In this document: piece after piece, positions 24,979 to 33,632 of the stretch
Layout: each line of letters starts with the position of its first letter
Position numbering within the stretch: the stretch's first letter is position 1
NCBI GenBank assembly: GCA_050246795.1
Contig: JBFWVJ010000004.1
Span: forward strand, 1 to 64,000
Origin: JBFWVJ01 sp050246795
GTDB lineage: Bacteria; Patescibacteriota; Gracilibacteria; JAUYGZ01
DNA: 64,000 nucleotides
Direction: 5' to 3'
Program-made: the position numbers and the translations under genes
Notes under the pieces: generated by a model
Seen by the model: the letters and a program-made list of their open reading frames with translations, nothing else
Told to the model about the DNA's origin: nothing
The model's database searches: none

Positions 24979-25690
24979 ATCCGACATCATTTTGTCGTAT
25001 TTGGGGGACTTGTGGATCCTTCTCACGATGGACTGGTTTTTTTGCGAGGATAGTTTTAAGAGGCGGCAGGTTGATTCGAATCACCTCCCTTTCACTATTT
25101 TCCGACCCAAAAACAGTTTCTACTTGGGCAATAGAGGCTGACATGAAGTTCCACACCAGCAGCTTGCCATCGGGGGTCAGCACATCGTTGTGGATTTGAT
25201 GGAGGATGGCTTGTGTTCGTCTAGTGTCCCTAGAAAAAGGCATGCTCGAGAGGACCAGTTTGGCTTTCGCTCTTTGGTCCTCCATGATTGACCCGATGTG
25301 GCTCGCATCTTCATTCAGGACTTTTAGCCTTGGGTCTTGGATCGTGCTGGTAAGTCTTTGGGCATAGTTCGGATTGAGTTCTATCGCGAGGTACTTGATT
25401 TTTTTACGAGTTCGTCGCAGTACTGCTTGTGGCATGGGGCCAGGACCTGGTCCTATTTCTACGATGAGGTCATCCTCCTTTAGAGCGTCCAATGCGAGCA
25501 TGTCACATAGTCTGTGGACTGCCCAGGGGATCGTTGCGAACCAGGTGCCAGTCGTGCTGTTCTTCAGTCCTGTCCGGGTAATCTCATCACACCAATGCTG
25601 AAAAAGGATGAATGACTGATGGCTCCATTCCAGCCATTCTCTGGCTGATGAGCAGGGTTCAAGCTGGTCTCCTGGAGGAAGGTGATTCAT
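24914..25690 (-). CDS. class I SAM-dependent methyltransferase
   Basis: A 258-residue methyltransferase. VEIGPGPGPMPQAVLRR (about 80-96) is motif I for S-adenosylmethionine binding, ELNPNYAQRL is the acidic motif II, and LVLSSMPFSRD occupies the motif IV position. The pattern is closest to rRNA adenine or phospholipid N-methyltransferase-like proteins, but the substrate cannot be assigned. The C-terminal tail is poorly conserved-looking. Overlaps the previous gene tail to tail. Confidence 0.7.
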   Translation of the reverse strand: MNHLPPGDQLEPCSSAREWLEWSHQSFILFQHWCDEITRTGLKNSTTGTWFATIPWAVHRLCDMLALDALKEDDLIVEIGPGPGPMPQAVLRRTRKKIKYLAIELNPNYAQRLTSTIQDPRLKVLNEDASHIGSIMEDQRAKAKLVLSSMPFSRDTRRTQAILHQIHNDVLTPDGKLLVWNFMSASIAQVETVFGSENSEREVIRINLPPLKTILAKKPVHREKDPQVPQIRQNDVGSTTPPPILEEYPAPVPVQDHH

Positions 25691-25794
25691 CCTTGCGGTT
25701 ACTCGCTAGAGCATATGGGAGTTTGAATTTGAAGTATAGTATTTTTCACCATTCTTTTTTCATGCTGTCACAGGAAAAGTCTTTCTATGTATAA

Positions 25795-25820
25795 AAGTAC
25801 ATACTAGTATAGAAGTACTT
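25795..25820. promoter_or_regulatory. dyad upstream of comM
   Basis: AAGTAC (25795-25800) pairs with GTACTT (25815-25820) around the perfect palindrome ATACTAGTAT (25801-25810), 15 bases before the comM start and overlapping a TATGTATAAAA stretch that could be a -10. It may be an operator. Confidence 0.35.
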
Positions 25821-25835
25821 TTTTTTTCTTTTTTT

Positions 25836-27365
25836 ATGAATACGAGACTCTATAGCCTGGCTTCACGGGGCCTTGATGCGGACTTGGTGAAGATCGAAGT
25901 GGATCACTACATGAGCCAGCCTGGGATGGTGATCGTCGGCTTGGGTGATGCTGCGGTCCAGGAAAGCCGTGAGCGTGTGAGGGCTGCTATCAAGAACAGC
26001 GGATTTCGATTTCCACGCGGGCGAGTCGTGGTGAACCTAGCACCAGCGGATGTCCGCAAGACAGGACCTTGTTTCGACCTGCCCATTGCCTTGGGGATGA
26101 TCTCCCTCAGTCATGATTTTTCGCTTCCGAGGAGAGACGAGACCGTTTTTTTTGGCGAGCTCTCATTGGATGGATCCCTTCGCCATGTGAACGGTATTTT
26201 GGGATTGGTCACGGTCGCCAGGGACCAGGGATTCAAGCGAGTTTTTGTTCCCCGGGTGAATCTCGAGGAGGCATCGCTGATTGCTGGGATTGAGGTCTAT
26301 GGAGTTGATTCTTTAGGTCAGTTGGTGAACTCTCTCATGAGTGATGAGGAACTTGAGTCGGCCCGTGTGAGGGATCTCCAGGAGTATTTCAACGCTGCCC
26401 CGTCGCCGTTGGTCGATTTTGCTGATATCAAAGGCCAGATTCATGCCAAGCGTGGCTTGGAGATCGCTGCCGCCGGTGGTCATAATATCCTCATGAATGG
26501 TTCGCCTGGATCAGGCAAGACAATGATGGCAAAAGCGCTTCAGGGAATCCTTCCCAAAATGGATTTGTCTGAGGCTCTGGAAGTCACCAAGCTCTACTCA
26601 CTTTCTGGACTCCTGCCTGAGAAGGATTTTTTAGTCCGTTCAAGACCATTCCGGACGATTCACCACACCGCTTCTGGAGCTGCCATCGTGGGTGGTGGGA
26701 GGATTCCAAAGCCGGGAGAAATTTCATTGGCTCATCGTGGTGTCTTGTTCTTAGATGAGATGGCAGAGTTCCCGCCCCATGTGTTGGAACTCCTTCGTCA
26801 GCCTTTGGAAGACCGACAGATTACTATTAGCCGCACCAATGGATCTTTGACCTATCCTGCCCAATTCATTCTTTGTGGGGCGATGAATCCTTGTCCTTGT
26901 GGGTTTTATGGGGTGGCAAATGCTCCCAAGTCTTGTACTTGCTTGCCCGCGGCGATTGCTCGCTACCATCACAAAATATCTGGTCCTCTACTTGATCGGA
27001 TTGATCTGTATTGCTCCGTGTCGCCTGTTGAGTACGGTGAGCTGAAGAACGACGAGCAAGCTGAGCCGACTTCAGAGATCCTACGACGTGTCGAGAGAGC
27101 TCGTGAGATCCAAAAGGCTCGGTTTGCAGCCTCTCCGTCAAAGACCAACTCGGAGATGTCTGCAGGCCTGGTTCAACAGCATTGTCATGTTTCCGTTCCC
27201 GTTGGTCGATTGCTCGATAGGGCTATGCAGCAGTTCAGTTTGTCCGCTCGAGGGTATCATCGGCTCTTGAAAGTCAGTCGTACTATTGCTGATTTGGCTG
27301 GCGATGAAGAGATCAAGGAGGCCCATGTGCTGGAGGCTTTGCAGTATAGGAGGAGTGAGGGGTGA
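25836..27365 (+). CDS. comM: ComM/YifB-family AAA+ ATPase (Mg-chelatase-like)
   Basis: A 509-residue protein: an N-terminal Lon-like S5 domain (1-170, LVKIEVDHYMSQPGM, VNLAPADVRKTGP), then an AAA+ Mg-chelatase core with Walker A GSPGSGKT (about 223-230), HRGVLFLDEMAEFP as Walker B, and a C-terminal domain ending SARGYHRLLKVSRTIADLAG. CPCGFYG cysteines may bind zinc. ComM is a branch-migration helicase in natural transformation where studied. Transcribed from its own leader; dnaX follows 70 bases later. Confidence 0.93.
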   Translation: MNTRLYSLASRGLDADLVKIEVDHYMSQPGMVIVGLGDAAVQESRERVRAAIKNSGFRFPRGRVVVNLAPADVRKTGPCFDLPIALGMISLSHDFSLPRRDETVFFGELSLDGSLRHVNGILGLVTVARDQGFKRVFVPRVNLEEASLIAGIEVYGVDSLGQLVNSLMSDEELESARVRDLQEYFNAAPSPLVDFADIKGQIHAKRGLEIAAAGGHNILMNGSPGSGKTMMAKALQGILPKMDLSEALEVTKLYSLSGLLPEKDFLVRSRPFRTIHHTASGAAIVGGGRIPKPGEISLAHRGVLFLDEMAEFPPHVLELLRQPLEDRQITISRTNGSLTYPAQFILCGAMNPCPCGFYGVANAPKSCTCLPAAIARYHHKISGPLLDRIDLYCSVSPVEYGELKNDEQAEPTSEILRRVERAREIQKARFAASPSKTNSEMSAGLVQQHCHVSVPVGRLLDRAMQQFSLSARGYHRLLKVSRTIADLAGDEEIKEAHVLEALQYRRSEG

Positions 27366-27435
27366 GGGGATCTGTGTAAGAGCTTGTTTTCAGGGGAGAT
27401 CTTGATTATCGTATCCGTTGCTTTAATGCACTTCC

Positions 27436-28881
27436 ATGAGTTTGTATCGTAAGTACCGGCCGCTTGATTTTTCTTCGCTCGAAGGACAAAACCATATCCG
27501 CGATATCCTTCTCGGAGCCTTAAAATCTGGGAAGGTTTCCCATGCTTACCTCTTCACAGGTCCACGCGGGACGGGGAAGACCTCTACTGCTCGTATCATG
27601 TCCCGGGCCATCAATTGTTTGAATTTGTCCGCCAATGGACCTTGTAATAGCTGTGAGATTTGTAGCAGCGCACTCGAGGAGCGATTGACCGATGTGGTCG
27701 AGATCGATGCTGCGAGCCACGGATTGGTCGATGATGCGAGGGCCCTCGTAGAGCAGGCACGGTTTATGCCGACTCAGGCGAAGAAGAAGATCTATATCAT
27801 CGATGAAGTTCACATGCTTTCGAAGAGTGCCTTCAATGCTTTGCTGAAGATTATCGAAGAACCTCCTGAACATGTCCATTTCATCCTTGCCACCACTGAA
27901 GCCCACAAGGTTTTGGACACCATCAAGTCCCGATGTCAGCGCTTTGACTTTCACTTGGCGGATGAGCAGCTCATCGCTGCCCAGCTCCGAAAGGTGTGTG
28001 ATGCTGAGCAGGTCAAGGCTGATGAAGCTGCACTTAAGATCTTGTCCGTCCATGCACGTGGAAGTTTTCGAGATGCGTTAAGCCTGCTCGAACAGGTCGT
28101 GGGGATGGGAGAGGTGACTGAGACGTCTGTCCAGATGTCGTTGGGTATTTCTCAGCATTCATCCGTTGAGAGCTTTCTCTCCTCTTTGTTGGATGGGAAG
28201 AGCCAGGAAGCTCTTCAAATAGTCCATGAAATCCATGAACAGGGCCATGACCTCTCTCAGTTTTGCCAGCTCATCCTGGAGCAGTTGAGATCCAGATTAT
28301 TGCAGGGTGATCCCCAGTCCCAGACGCTACTTTCTTGGGTGGATATATTTTTTGTGGCGCTGGACCAGCTTCGTGATGCTTTTATCCCACAAATGCCCTT
28401 GGAATTGGCCGTCTTTAAGTGTTTGAAGTTTGTTTCACCATCTTCGGCTTCTCTTCCTGCTCCCCTTGAGATGATAAATCCTGCACCGGCTCCTGTGACT
28501 TCAACGAGCAAGCCTCGAAAGGTCATTTCAAAAGCTCCCGTGACCGAGTCTGTCCAAGCTGTTGAAGATGCTCCTCCATCACCAGTGCCAGTCACCGGGT
28601 TTGATCTCGAAAAGTTCTTCTCTTTGATCAGTTCTGTTCCTCTCCGGTCATTGTTGAAGCATTCGAAAATTCTTCTCTCAGAGAAGGGTTTGAAGATCCA
28701 GGCTCGTTATGACTTTGAGCTCGGTAAGATCCGTGAGCCTTCCAACTTGGCTTTGCTTTCCCAGGCGTATGAGCAGATGACTGGATCCCGCGCTTCTATT
28801 GAATTTGAGGTACAGCCTGCTTCAGACTTGCCTTCTCAGGCTGGTTTGAGCAATAATGAAGTAAAGTCAGTGTTCTTGTAA
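27436..28881 (+). CDS. dnaX: DNA polymerase III subunit gamma/tau
   Basis: A 481-residue clamp-loader ATPase that loads the sliding clamp at replication forks. The AAA+ core begins MSLYRKYRPLDFSSLEGQ with Walker A GPRGTGKTS (about 42-50), a four-cysteine zinc module including CNSCEIC, Walker B YIIDEVHMLS and sensor LATTEAHKV. The C-terminal third is low-complexity and shorter than E. coli tau. No frameshift signal for a separate gamma form was noticed. Confidence 0.95.
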   Translation: MSLYRKYRPLDFSSLEGQNHIRDILLGALKSGKVSHAYLFTGPRGTGKTSTARIMSRAINCLNLSANGPCNSCEICSSALEERLTDVVEIDAASHGLVDDARALVEQARFMPTQAKKKIYIIDEVHMLSKSAFNALLKIIEEPPEHVHFILATTEAHKVLDTIKSRCQRFDFHLADEQLIAAQLRKVCDAEQVKADEAALKILSVHARGSFRDALSLLEQVVGMGEVTETSVQMSLGISQHSSVESFLSSLLDGKSQEALQIVHEIHEQGHDLSQFCQLILEQLRSRLLQGDPQSQTLLSWVDIFFVALDQLRDAFIPQMPLELAVFKCLKFVSPSSASLPAPLEMINPAPAPVTSTSKPRKVISKAPVTESVQAVEDAPPSPVPVTGFDLEKFFSLISSVPLRSLLKHSKILLSEKGLKIQARYDFELGKIREPSNLALLSQAYEQMTGSRASIEFEVQPASDLPSQAGLSNNEVKSVFL

Positions 28882-28900
28882 ATTTTATTGGTTGGTTTGA

Positions 28901-29446
28901 ATGGAGCTTGTACAGCAAAAGAAGCGGCTTCGTCAGGAGATGAAAGAAATCATGGGATTTGTAACTGATACATCTGAAAGATCGGTTCAGCTTTTGGAGA
29001 ATGTTTTGAAAGCGAAACTCCTCAAGAAGGGCCAGTTAGTTTCCGTTTTTGTGCCGATGGAAGATGAAGTGGATACGATCCCTCTCGTTGAGTATTGCTG
29101 GGAAAATGGTATTTCGGTGTCGGTGCCTGAGTTTCAATCTCAACGTCAGGACCCTTTTATTCTTAGAAATTGGGAGCGGTCTGATCATTTGTACGAAACC
29201 CAGTATGGTATATTTCATCCGAGAAACTCAAAGACCTTCACGCTGGAGGAGGTAGATCTCGTCTTTGTTCCTGGGATGGCTTTTACAAAGAAGGGAGTCC
29301 GCCTCGGTCGGGGGAAAGGTTTCTATGACCACATGCTTTCGCAGTATGACGGAAAGAAGGTGGGGTTGTGCTTTCAAGAGCAGATAAAAGAAAACATCCC
29401 GTTTGATGAACGGGATGTTTTGGTGGATGTGGTGATTGCTTGCTAG
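28901..29446 (+). CDS. 5-formyltetrahydrofolate cyclo-ligase family protein
   Basis: A 181-residue protein of the family converting 5-formyl-THF to 5,10-methenyl-THF with ATP. VDLVFVPGMAFTKKGVRLGR and GKGFYDHML are the diagnostic substrate and ATP-binding motifs, and the ending VLVDVVIA is typical. It lies 19 bases after dnaX. A 13-bp hairpin (29391-29421) falls inside its 3' coding end, but the codons there are conserved. Confidence 0.9.
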   Translation: MELVQQKKRLRQEMKEIMGFVTDTSERSVQLLENVLKAKLLKKGQLVSVFVPMEDEVDTIPLVEYCWENGISVSVPEFQSQRQDPFILRNWERSDHLYETQYGIFHPRNSKTFTLEEVDLVFVPGMAFTKKGVRLGRGKGFYDHMLSQYDGKKVGLCFQEQIKENIPFDERDVLVDVVIAC

Positions 29447-29449
29447 TTT

Positions 29450-29920
29450 TTACTTTTTTCGCTCATCATCTGAGTAGCTGTACTGCTCGATGATTTTGTT
29501 GTAGTCGAAGACTTCGTCAGCTTTGAAGAATCGTGCTACTTCCTGCTCGGCAGCTTCTGGAGAATCTGAGGCATGGATGACATTGGAGCCGTAGGATGTC
29601 GAGAGGTCACCACGGATAGTGCCTGGAGCGGCTTCACGAGAGTTGGTGACACCACACATCAGACGAACGGTATCGATGGCCTTGAAGCCTTCCCAGACTT
29701 GGAGGACCACGGGTGAACTCATCATGAAGGATTCGATTGCCGGGAAGAATGGCTTGTCGACCAGATGTCCGTAGTGCTCCCGCAGGGTTTCAGACTTGAG
29801 CATGGCCATTTTGTTGGCTACCAGCTTCAGGCCCTTTTTTTCAAATCGTGCTACGATTTCTCCCACGAGTCCTCGTTGGACGGCGTCAGGTTTCAGGATA
29901 ATGAGGGTTTTTTGCATCAT
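29450..29920 (-). CDS. ndk: nucleoside diphosphate kinase
   Basis: A 156-residue kinase that balances NTP pools by transferring phosphate through a histidine. KTLIILKPDAVQRG, then NSREAAPGTIRGDLS and NVIHASDS with the active-site His (about 116) are all present. The start may be either of two adjacent ATGs (29920 or 29917). The C-terminus is a little longer than usual (FDYNKIIEQYSYSDDERKK). Convergent with the cyclo-ligase gene, three bases apart. Confidence 0.95.
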   Translation of the reverse strand: MMQKTLIILKPDAVQRGLVGEIVARFEKKGLKLVANKMAMLKSETLREHYGHLVDKPFFPAIESFMMSSPVVLQVWEGFKAIDTVRLMCGVTNSREAAPGTIRGDLSTSYGSNVIHASDSPEAAEQEVARFFKADEVFDYNKIIEQYSYSDDERKK

Positions 29921-29993
29921 ATTCAGAGTGCTAATGATTTTGAGTAGGTGAAGTATATATCATGGGTGTTTTTTTCCAAAGTGCACAAAATAC

Positions 29994-30021
29994 TTGATCA
30001 TTTTAAAAAATAGTATACATT
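29994..30021 (+). promoter_or_regulatory. candidate promoter for a small RNA
   Basis: TTGATC (29994-29999), 16-base spacer, TACATT (30016-30021) within TAGTATACATT. It would start transcription near 30027, immediately before two stable hairpins. Confidence 0.4.
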
Positions 30022-30026
30022 GCGCG

Positions 30027-30107
30027 CGGTTTGCTCGGGTTTACCGTGCAAGCCACTGAGGAGTGAGAAGGCCCTTGATACCCCTCCAAGGTCTCACTCC
30101 TCTTCTT
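30027..30107 (+). ncRNA. candidate two-hairpin structured RNA
   Basis: Between the ndk start and the M16 peptidase stop there is no open frame, but two clear hairpins. The first pairs GGTTTGC (30028-30034) with GCAAGCC (30048-30054), with an inner CGG/CCG. The second pairs GAGGAGTGAGA (30058-30068) with TCTCACTCCTC (30092-30102), with an inner CCTTG/CAAGG, followed by TTCTT. A promoter-like pair lies just upstream. It does not match SRP RNA, 6S, tmRNA or RNase P by eye. Strand is inferred from the promoter; it could instead be a minus-strand 3' structure of the peptidase mRNA. Confidence 0.4.
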
Positions 30108-30122
30108 CCGCCCATGCCAGGA

Positions 30123-31394
30123 TTAGAAATCTAGCAGCTTTTCAAAGCTCTCCTCAGTTCTTTCTGGACCGATGAAGGCCAGCTTCAGTTTTTCTGCGTG
30201 GAAGAGGTCCTTTACGACCCGTTCGATGTCTTCGATGGTGACTTTGTTGATCAATCCGTGAATATCGTCCAGGGTTTTGATGCCTTCGTTCAGGAGGGCC
30301 TGTTTTCCGAGCAGATGAGCTACTTCTTGTGAATCTTCCAAGTTGATCACCAGCTTGCCGTAAAGATACGATTTTGCTTTTTCGAGTTCCTTTTCTTCAA
30401 TCCTGGGATTGGTTTTGAGATTTGAGTATTCTTTGACGATTGACAGCACTGCCTGATCGATCCGGTTCACATCCACTCCGGCGTTGGTTGAGAAGTGTCC
30501 ACAGTCGGTGTAGTCGTCCGTCGTCGTATGGATATAGTAGCAGAGTCCTTGCGCTTCACGGACGTTGAGGAACATGCGTGAGCTCATGTTTCCCCCCAGG
30601 ACGATCGAGAGAAGTTTTTGAGCGTAAAAATCCGGGTGGGTCGTGTGGTAGCCTGGGAACCCAATGACGAGGTGGGCCTGCTCGGTCTTCTTTTCCTGCA
30701 TGATGACTCGTTTTGAGTCGGAGTAGCCTTCAAATGCTGCCCATGTTCTCTTCTTCTTCGTGATTTTGAACGTGAAGTACTTGTTCACCAGGTCGAGAAT
30801 TTCCTGATGGCTGATGTTCCCGGCCACGGAAATGACGGTATTGTCCGAACTGTACAATTCGTCGTGGTACTGCATGAACTGTTCTTGGGTGACGCCTTTG
30901 ATAAGTTCTTTCGTCCCGATCTGGTCTCGGCCCATGGGCTGATCCCCGAACATGATTTTTTCAAAGTCCCATCCGATCTGGTACATGGGTGTGTCCTGGT
31001 ACATATTGAGCTCTTCCATGATAACGCCCCTTTCTTTGTCGATTTCCGCTCGATCGAAGGTGGGGTTGATGAGCATGTCGGAGATCACGTCGAAGGCGAT
31101 TTCTTTGCTTTCTTTCGCGAGCTTTACGTAGTACCCGGCGTATTCTTTCCCGGTGAAGGCGTTGAACTGCCCACCTACGGTGTCGATCGCTTCAGAGACG
31201 GCCTTGGTGTTTTTGAAACGACTCGCTCCTTTGAAGAACATGTGCTCAATGAAGTGGGAAATACCACTGATAGCGAGCTCTTCATACCGAGACCCCGCAC
31301 CGACGAGGACGAGCAAGGTGATGCTGTCTGAAGGGATCGTGGAGGTGACGACGCGAAGTCCGTTGTCGAGTTTGGTTTCTTGGTAGGTTTTCAT
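30123..31394 (-). CDS. M16-family zinc peptidase
   Basis: A 423-residue insulinase/pitrilysin-family protease of the processing-peptidase type. The inverted zinc motif is HFIEH (47-51), with the downstream Glu in the ERGVIMEELNMYQD stretch (about 120). The C-terminal M16 half contains the substrate-binding GLCYYIHTTTDDY. It is cytosolic, with no signal peptide, and resembles the YmxG-type genes of Gram-positives. A nonamer array sits in its 5' leader. Confidence 0.92.
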   Translation of the reverse strand: MKTYQETKLDNGLRVVTSTIPSDSITLLVLVGAGSRYEELAISGISHFIEHMFFKGASRFKNTKAVSEAIDTVGGQFNAFTGKEYAGYYVKLAKESKEIAFDVISDMLINPTFDRAEIDKERGVIMEELNMYQDTPMYQIGWDFEKIMFGDQPMGRDQIGTKELIKGVTQEQFMQYHDELYSSDNTVISVAGNISHQEILDLVNKYFTFKITKKKRTWAAFEGYSDSKRVIMQEKKTEQAHLVIGFPGYHTTHPDFYAQKLLSIVLGGNMSSRMFLNVREAQGLCYYIHTTTDDYTDCGHFSTNAGVDVNRIDQAVLSIVKEYSNLKTNPRIEEKELEKAKSYLYGKLVINLEDSQEVAHLLGKQALLNEGIKTLDDIHGLINKVTIEDIERVVKDLFHAEKLKLAFIGPERTEESFEKLLDF

Positions 31395-31412
31395 GGGGTG
31401 GGGGTAAGGGGT

Positions 31413-31457
31413 ATTGGGACGATTGGGACGATTGGGATGATTGGGACGATTGGGAAG
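31413..31457. repeat. nonamer tandem array upstream of the M16 gene
   Basis: Five 9-base units: ATTGGGACG twice, ATTGGGATG, ATTGGGACG, ATTGGGAAG. The array begins 19 bases before the minus-strand M16 start and so lies in its leader or promoter. The GACGATTGGG core recurs, inverted, at 58705-58763. Confidence 0.7.
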
Positions 31458-31578
31458 GCTTAAAGAGAGTAGCAGGATTTTGCTGTCCTCATAAGAGCAA
31501 CTTTTTGTTGTTGAATCCTTTGGGCAGCATTTGAGGTCTTTCGGTTGTCATGTTCTTCGTTTTTTTCTAGGCTTTTTT

Positions 31579-31584
31579 TATAAT
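31579..31584 (+). promoter_or_regulatory. -10 element giving a probable leaderless mRNA
   Basis: A perfect TATAAT ends only seven bases before the ATG at 31592, so transcription would start at or next to the start codon. No -35 at a proper distance is evident. Confidence 0.45.
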
Positions 31585-31591
31585 TCTTCCT

Positions 31592-31882
31592 ATGAATGAA
31601 GCCATAGTCTGGGGATACGACTCATTGAATAACGCTGTGATGCGTACCAGCATCTCTGATTTACCTCAGTTTGTTGACACGATTCTTCATGAACAGAATG
31701 ATGCCGCGAAGTTTCTTCTTTTATTGAGTCTTTCTAGAAGAATTACTGGTCACACCCTCATTCAAAAGATTCTTTTGCCTGATGAGCAGATTGAAAACGC
31801 GTACATCCTTTCCGTACTAAACCCGCTTCGTGAGAAGGTCTTAAAGGCTGTTTCAGGAATTATACAGGTTCCGATGGCTTAG
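31592..31882 (+). CDS. small hypothetical protein
   Basis: A 96-residue soluble, mainly helical protein beginning MNEAIVWGYDSLNNAVMRTS. No family is recognised. It stands alone on the plus strand inside a minus-strand region and shares its last four bases (TTAG) with the end of nadA. Confidence 0.5.
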   Translation: MNEAIVWGYDSLNNAVMRTSISDLPQFVDTILHEQNDAAKFLLLLSLSRRITGHTLIQKILLPDEQIENAYILSVLNPLREKVLKAVSGIIQVPMA

Positions 31883-32892
31883 GATTTTGAACTGTTGGAG
31901 GAAAGTTCAAACATGCGGTCTAGGCTGGACTTTGCTTTTTTAAGGACTGATGGGTCGAGATTGATGATCTGATCGGGTCGGGGGTTTTTCAAGGATTGCA
32001 GGATGTCTTTGAGCATGATGGACTTCATATAGGGACAGAGCACGCAGGCTCCTACCACTTTCTTTTCGGGCATTTCTGCTTTTACTCGATCAGCCAATCC
32101 ACACTCACTCACGATCATGAATTGCTGTTGTGGTGATTTCTTCACATGCTCGATCATACTGGTGGTACTTCCCACGAGATCGGCCTGGTCGATCACCGAT
32201 GAACTGCACTCAGGATGGACGAGGATTTCGACTCCTGGAAATTGTTCACGGACGGCCTTGATGGAATCAGCCGTGAATTCTTCGTGGACGATACAGGTCC
32301 CATGCCACTTGATGATGTTCTTGGGAGTATTTCTCTGAATGTAGTCGGCCATGAAGCTATCCGGGATGAAGATAATGTCATCATTTGGGAGTGATTCGAT
32401 GATGTGCAGCACGTTGGAAGACGTCACGCAAACATCGGACTCTGCTTTCACAGCCGCCGAGGTATTCACATAGCAGACAACCGGTACTCCGGGATGCTGT
32501 TCTTTGAGTCGTTTCACATCCTCCGCGGTGATGGAGTCGGCCAACGAACAGCCGGCGACTGCTGGTACGAGGACTTCTTTCTCGGGGTTCATGATCTTGG
32601 CTGTTTCACCCATGAAGTAGACCGAACAGAAAATGATTTTCTTGGCCGGATGTTCTGAGGCAATTTTGCTGAGCCCATAAGAATCACCGGCGAAATCCGC
32701 CACTCCGTAGATAATGTCCGGGCTTTGGTAGGAGTGGGCGAGGATGATGGCGTCTTGTTCTTGCTTGAGCTGGTTGATTTCCAGGGTGATCGGTGCGTAC
32801 ACCTTGCATTCATCCAAAGACCAGCCGACGTTTTGGAGCTTTTCGAAAAGACGGATGGATTCGGCTTCGAGTTGGGAAGTGGTGAAGTTCAT
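31879..32892 (-). CDS. nadA: quinolinate synthase
   Basis: A 337-residue [4Fe-4S] enzyme condensing iminoaspartate with dihydroxyacetone phosphate to quinolinate in de novo NAD synthesis. Features are AHSYQSPDIIYGVADFAGDS near the start, GCSLADS, HPECSSSV and ACVLCPYMK, which hold the cluster cysteines. The ATG at 32892 is chosen over a GTG at 32925. nadB and nadC are not in the window. It is the last gene of a minus-strand run with the amidotransferase and PurM-like genes. Confidence 0.93.
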   Translation of the reverse strand: MNFTTSQLEAESIRLFEKLQNVGWSLDECKVYAPITLEINQLKQEQDAIILAHSYQSPDIIYGVADFAGDSYGLSKIASEHPAKKIIFCSVYFMGETAKIMNPEKEVLVPAVAGCSLADSITAEDVKRLKEQHPGVPVVCYVNTSAAVKAESDVCVTSSNVLHIIESLPNDDIIFIPDSFMADYIQRNTPKNIIKWHGTCIVHEEFTADSIKAVREQFPGVEILVHPECSSSVIDQADLVGSTTSMIEHVKKSPQQQFMIVSECGLADRVKAEMPEKKVVGACVLCPYMKSIMLKDILQSLKNPRPDQIINLDPSVLKKAKSSLDRMFELSSNSSKS

Positions 32893-32921
32893 CGAGAGGG
32901 AGAGGTTGTTGGCATTATACC

Positions 32922-33623
32922 TCACATTAGCCTCGCAATCCGCAAAAAGTTTTCGGTGATCTGCCTTCCCTTTTTAAAATAGTTCTCTTGGAAGGCTTCC
33001 CATTGCTCTCGCAACTTGATTGGATCACGTTGCTTGAGGTCTTCGTCACATTCTAAGCATTCCTCGATGATTTCTTTTGTGAGCTCGAAGTGGCATTGGA
33101 AGCCGTAGGCATTGTCGCCGACTTTAATGACTTGTGGCTTAATGAAATTTCCTTTGCCGATTAAAGTAACATGTTCCTTGAGTTCGACGGTTTCGCCGTG
33201 GAGTTGAAAGACTCGAAAAGGGTTCGGCAGGCCGTCGAAGATGGGGTCTTTGGTAAGTTGCTCTACGGTGTAGGGTTTGTGATCCTCATGAAAAAAGCTG
33301 ATTTCTTTGTAAGGACTTTTTTTGACAGTCCCGCCGGCGGCCTTACAAAGGACCTGCATGCCCAGACAGATACCGAGGTAGGGGATTTTCCTTTCAATGA
33401 TCTCCTGGACTCTTTGCATTTCCCGAGTCATTTTCAGGGTCTGGTCATTGGCACTGTCCGGTCCACCCATCACGACCACTGCTGAATACTTCTCTGGTTC
33501 GGGAAACTCTTCGCCTCTGTCCAGGTCTCTGATTTCGTATGGGAGTGCACGATCTTTGAGGATGTCCTCAATGATGCCCGGACCTTCGTGGACATAGTTT
33601 TTGATGATCAGGATCGGTTTCAT
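32922..33623 (-). CDS. class I glutamine amidotransferase
   Basis: A 233-residue triad-type glutaminase domain protein. GICLGMQVL holds the nucleophilic Cys (about 95) and FQCHFE the His-Glu pair (about 175-177). Family members release ammonia from glutamine for a partner synthetase. The sequence resembles the GMP-synthase-type glutaminase, but no ATP pyrophosphatase is attached. It sits nine bases downstream of a PurM-like gene, so the two may act together. Confidence 0.85.
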   Translation of the reverse strand: MKPILIIKNYVHEGPGIIEDILKDRALPYEIRDLDRGEEFPEPEKYSAVVVMGGPDSANDQTLKMTREMQRVQEIIERKIPYLGICLGMQVLCKAAGGTVKKSPYKEISFFHEDHKPYTVEQLTKDPIFDGLPNPFRVFQLHGETVELKEHVTLIGKGNFIKPQVIKVGDNAYGFQCHFELTKEIIEECLECDEDLKQRDPIKLREQWEAFQENYFKKGRQITENFLRIARLM

Positions 33624-33632
33624 CAGATGTGA

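Noticed and set aside
29391..29421. 13-bp hairpin as terminator of the cyclo-ligase gene
   Set aside because: It lies inside the coding 3' end in a conserved protein stretch and has no T-run after it.
30027..30107. SRP RNA, 6S RNA or tmRNA identity for the candidate RNA
   Set aside because: No GGAAGCAGCC-type SRP loop, no 6S bubble and no tRNA-like ends are visible.
31413..31457. Nonamer array as a CRISPR array
   Set aside because: Units are contiguous 9-mers without spacers, and no cas gene is in the window.
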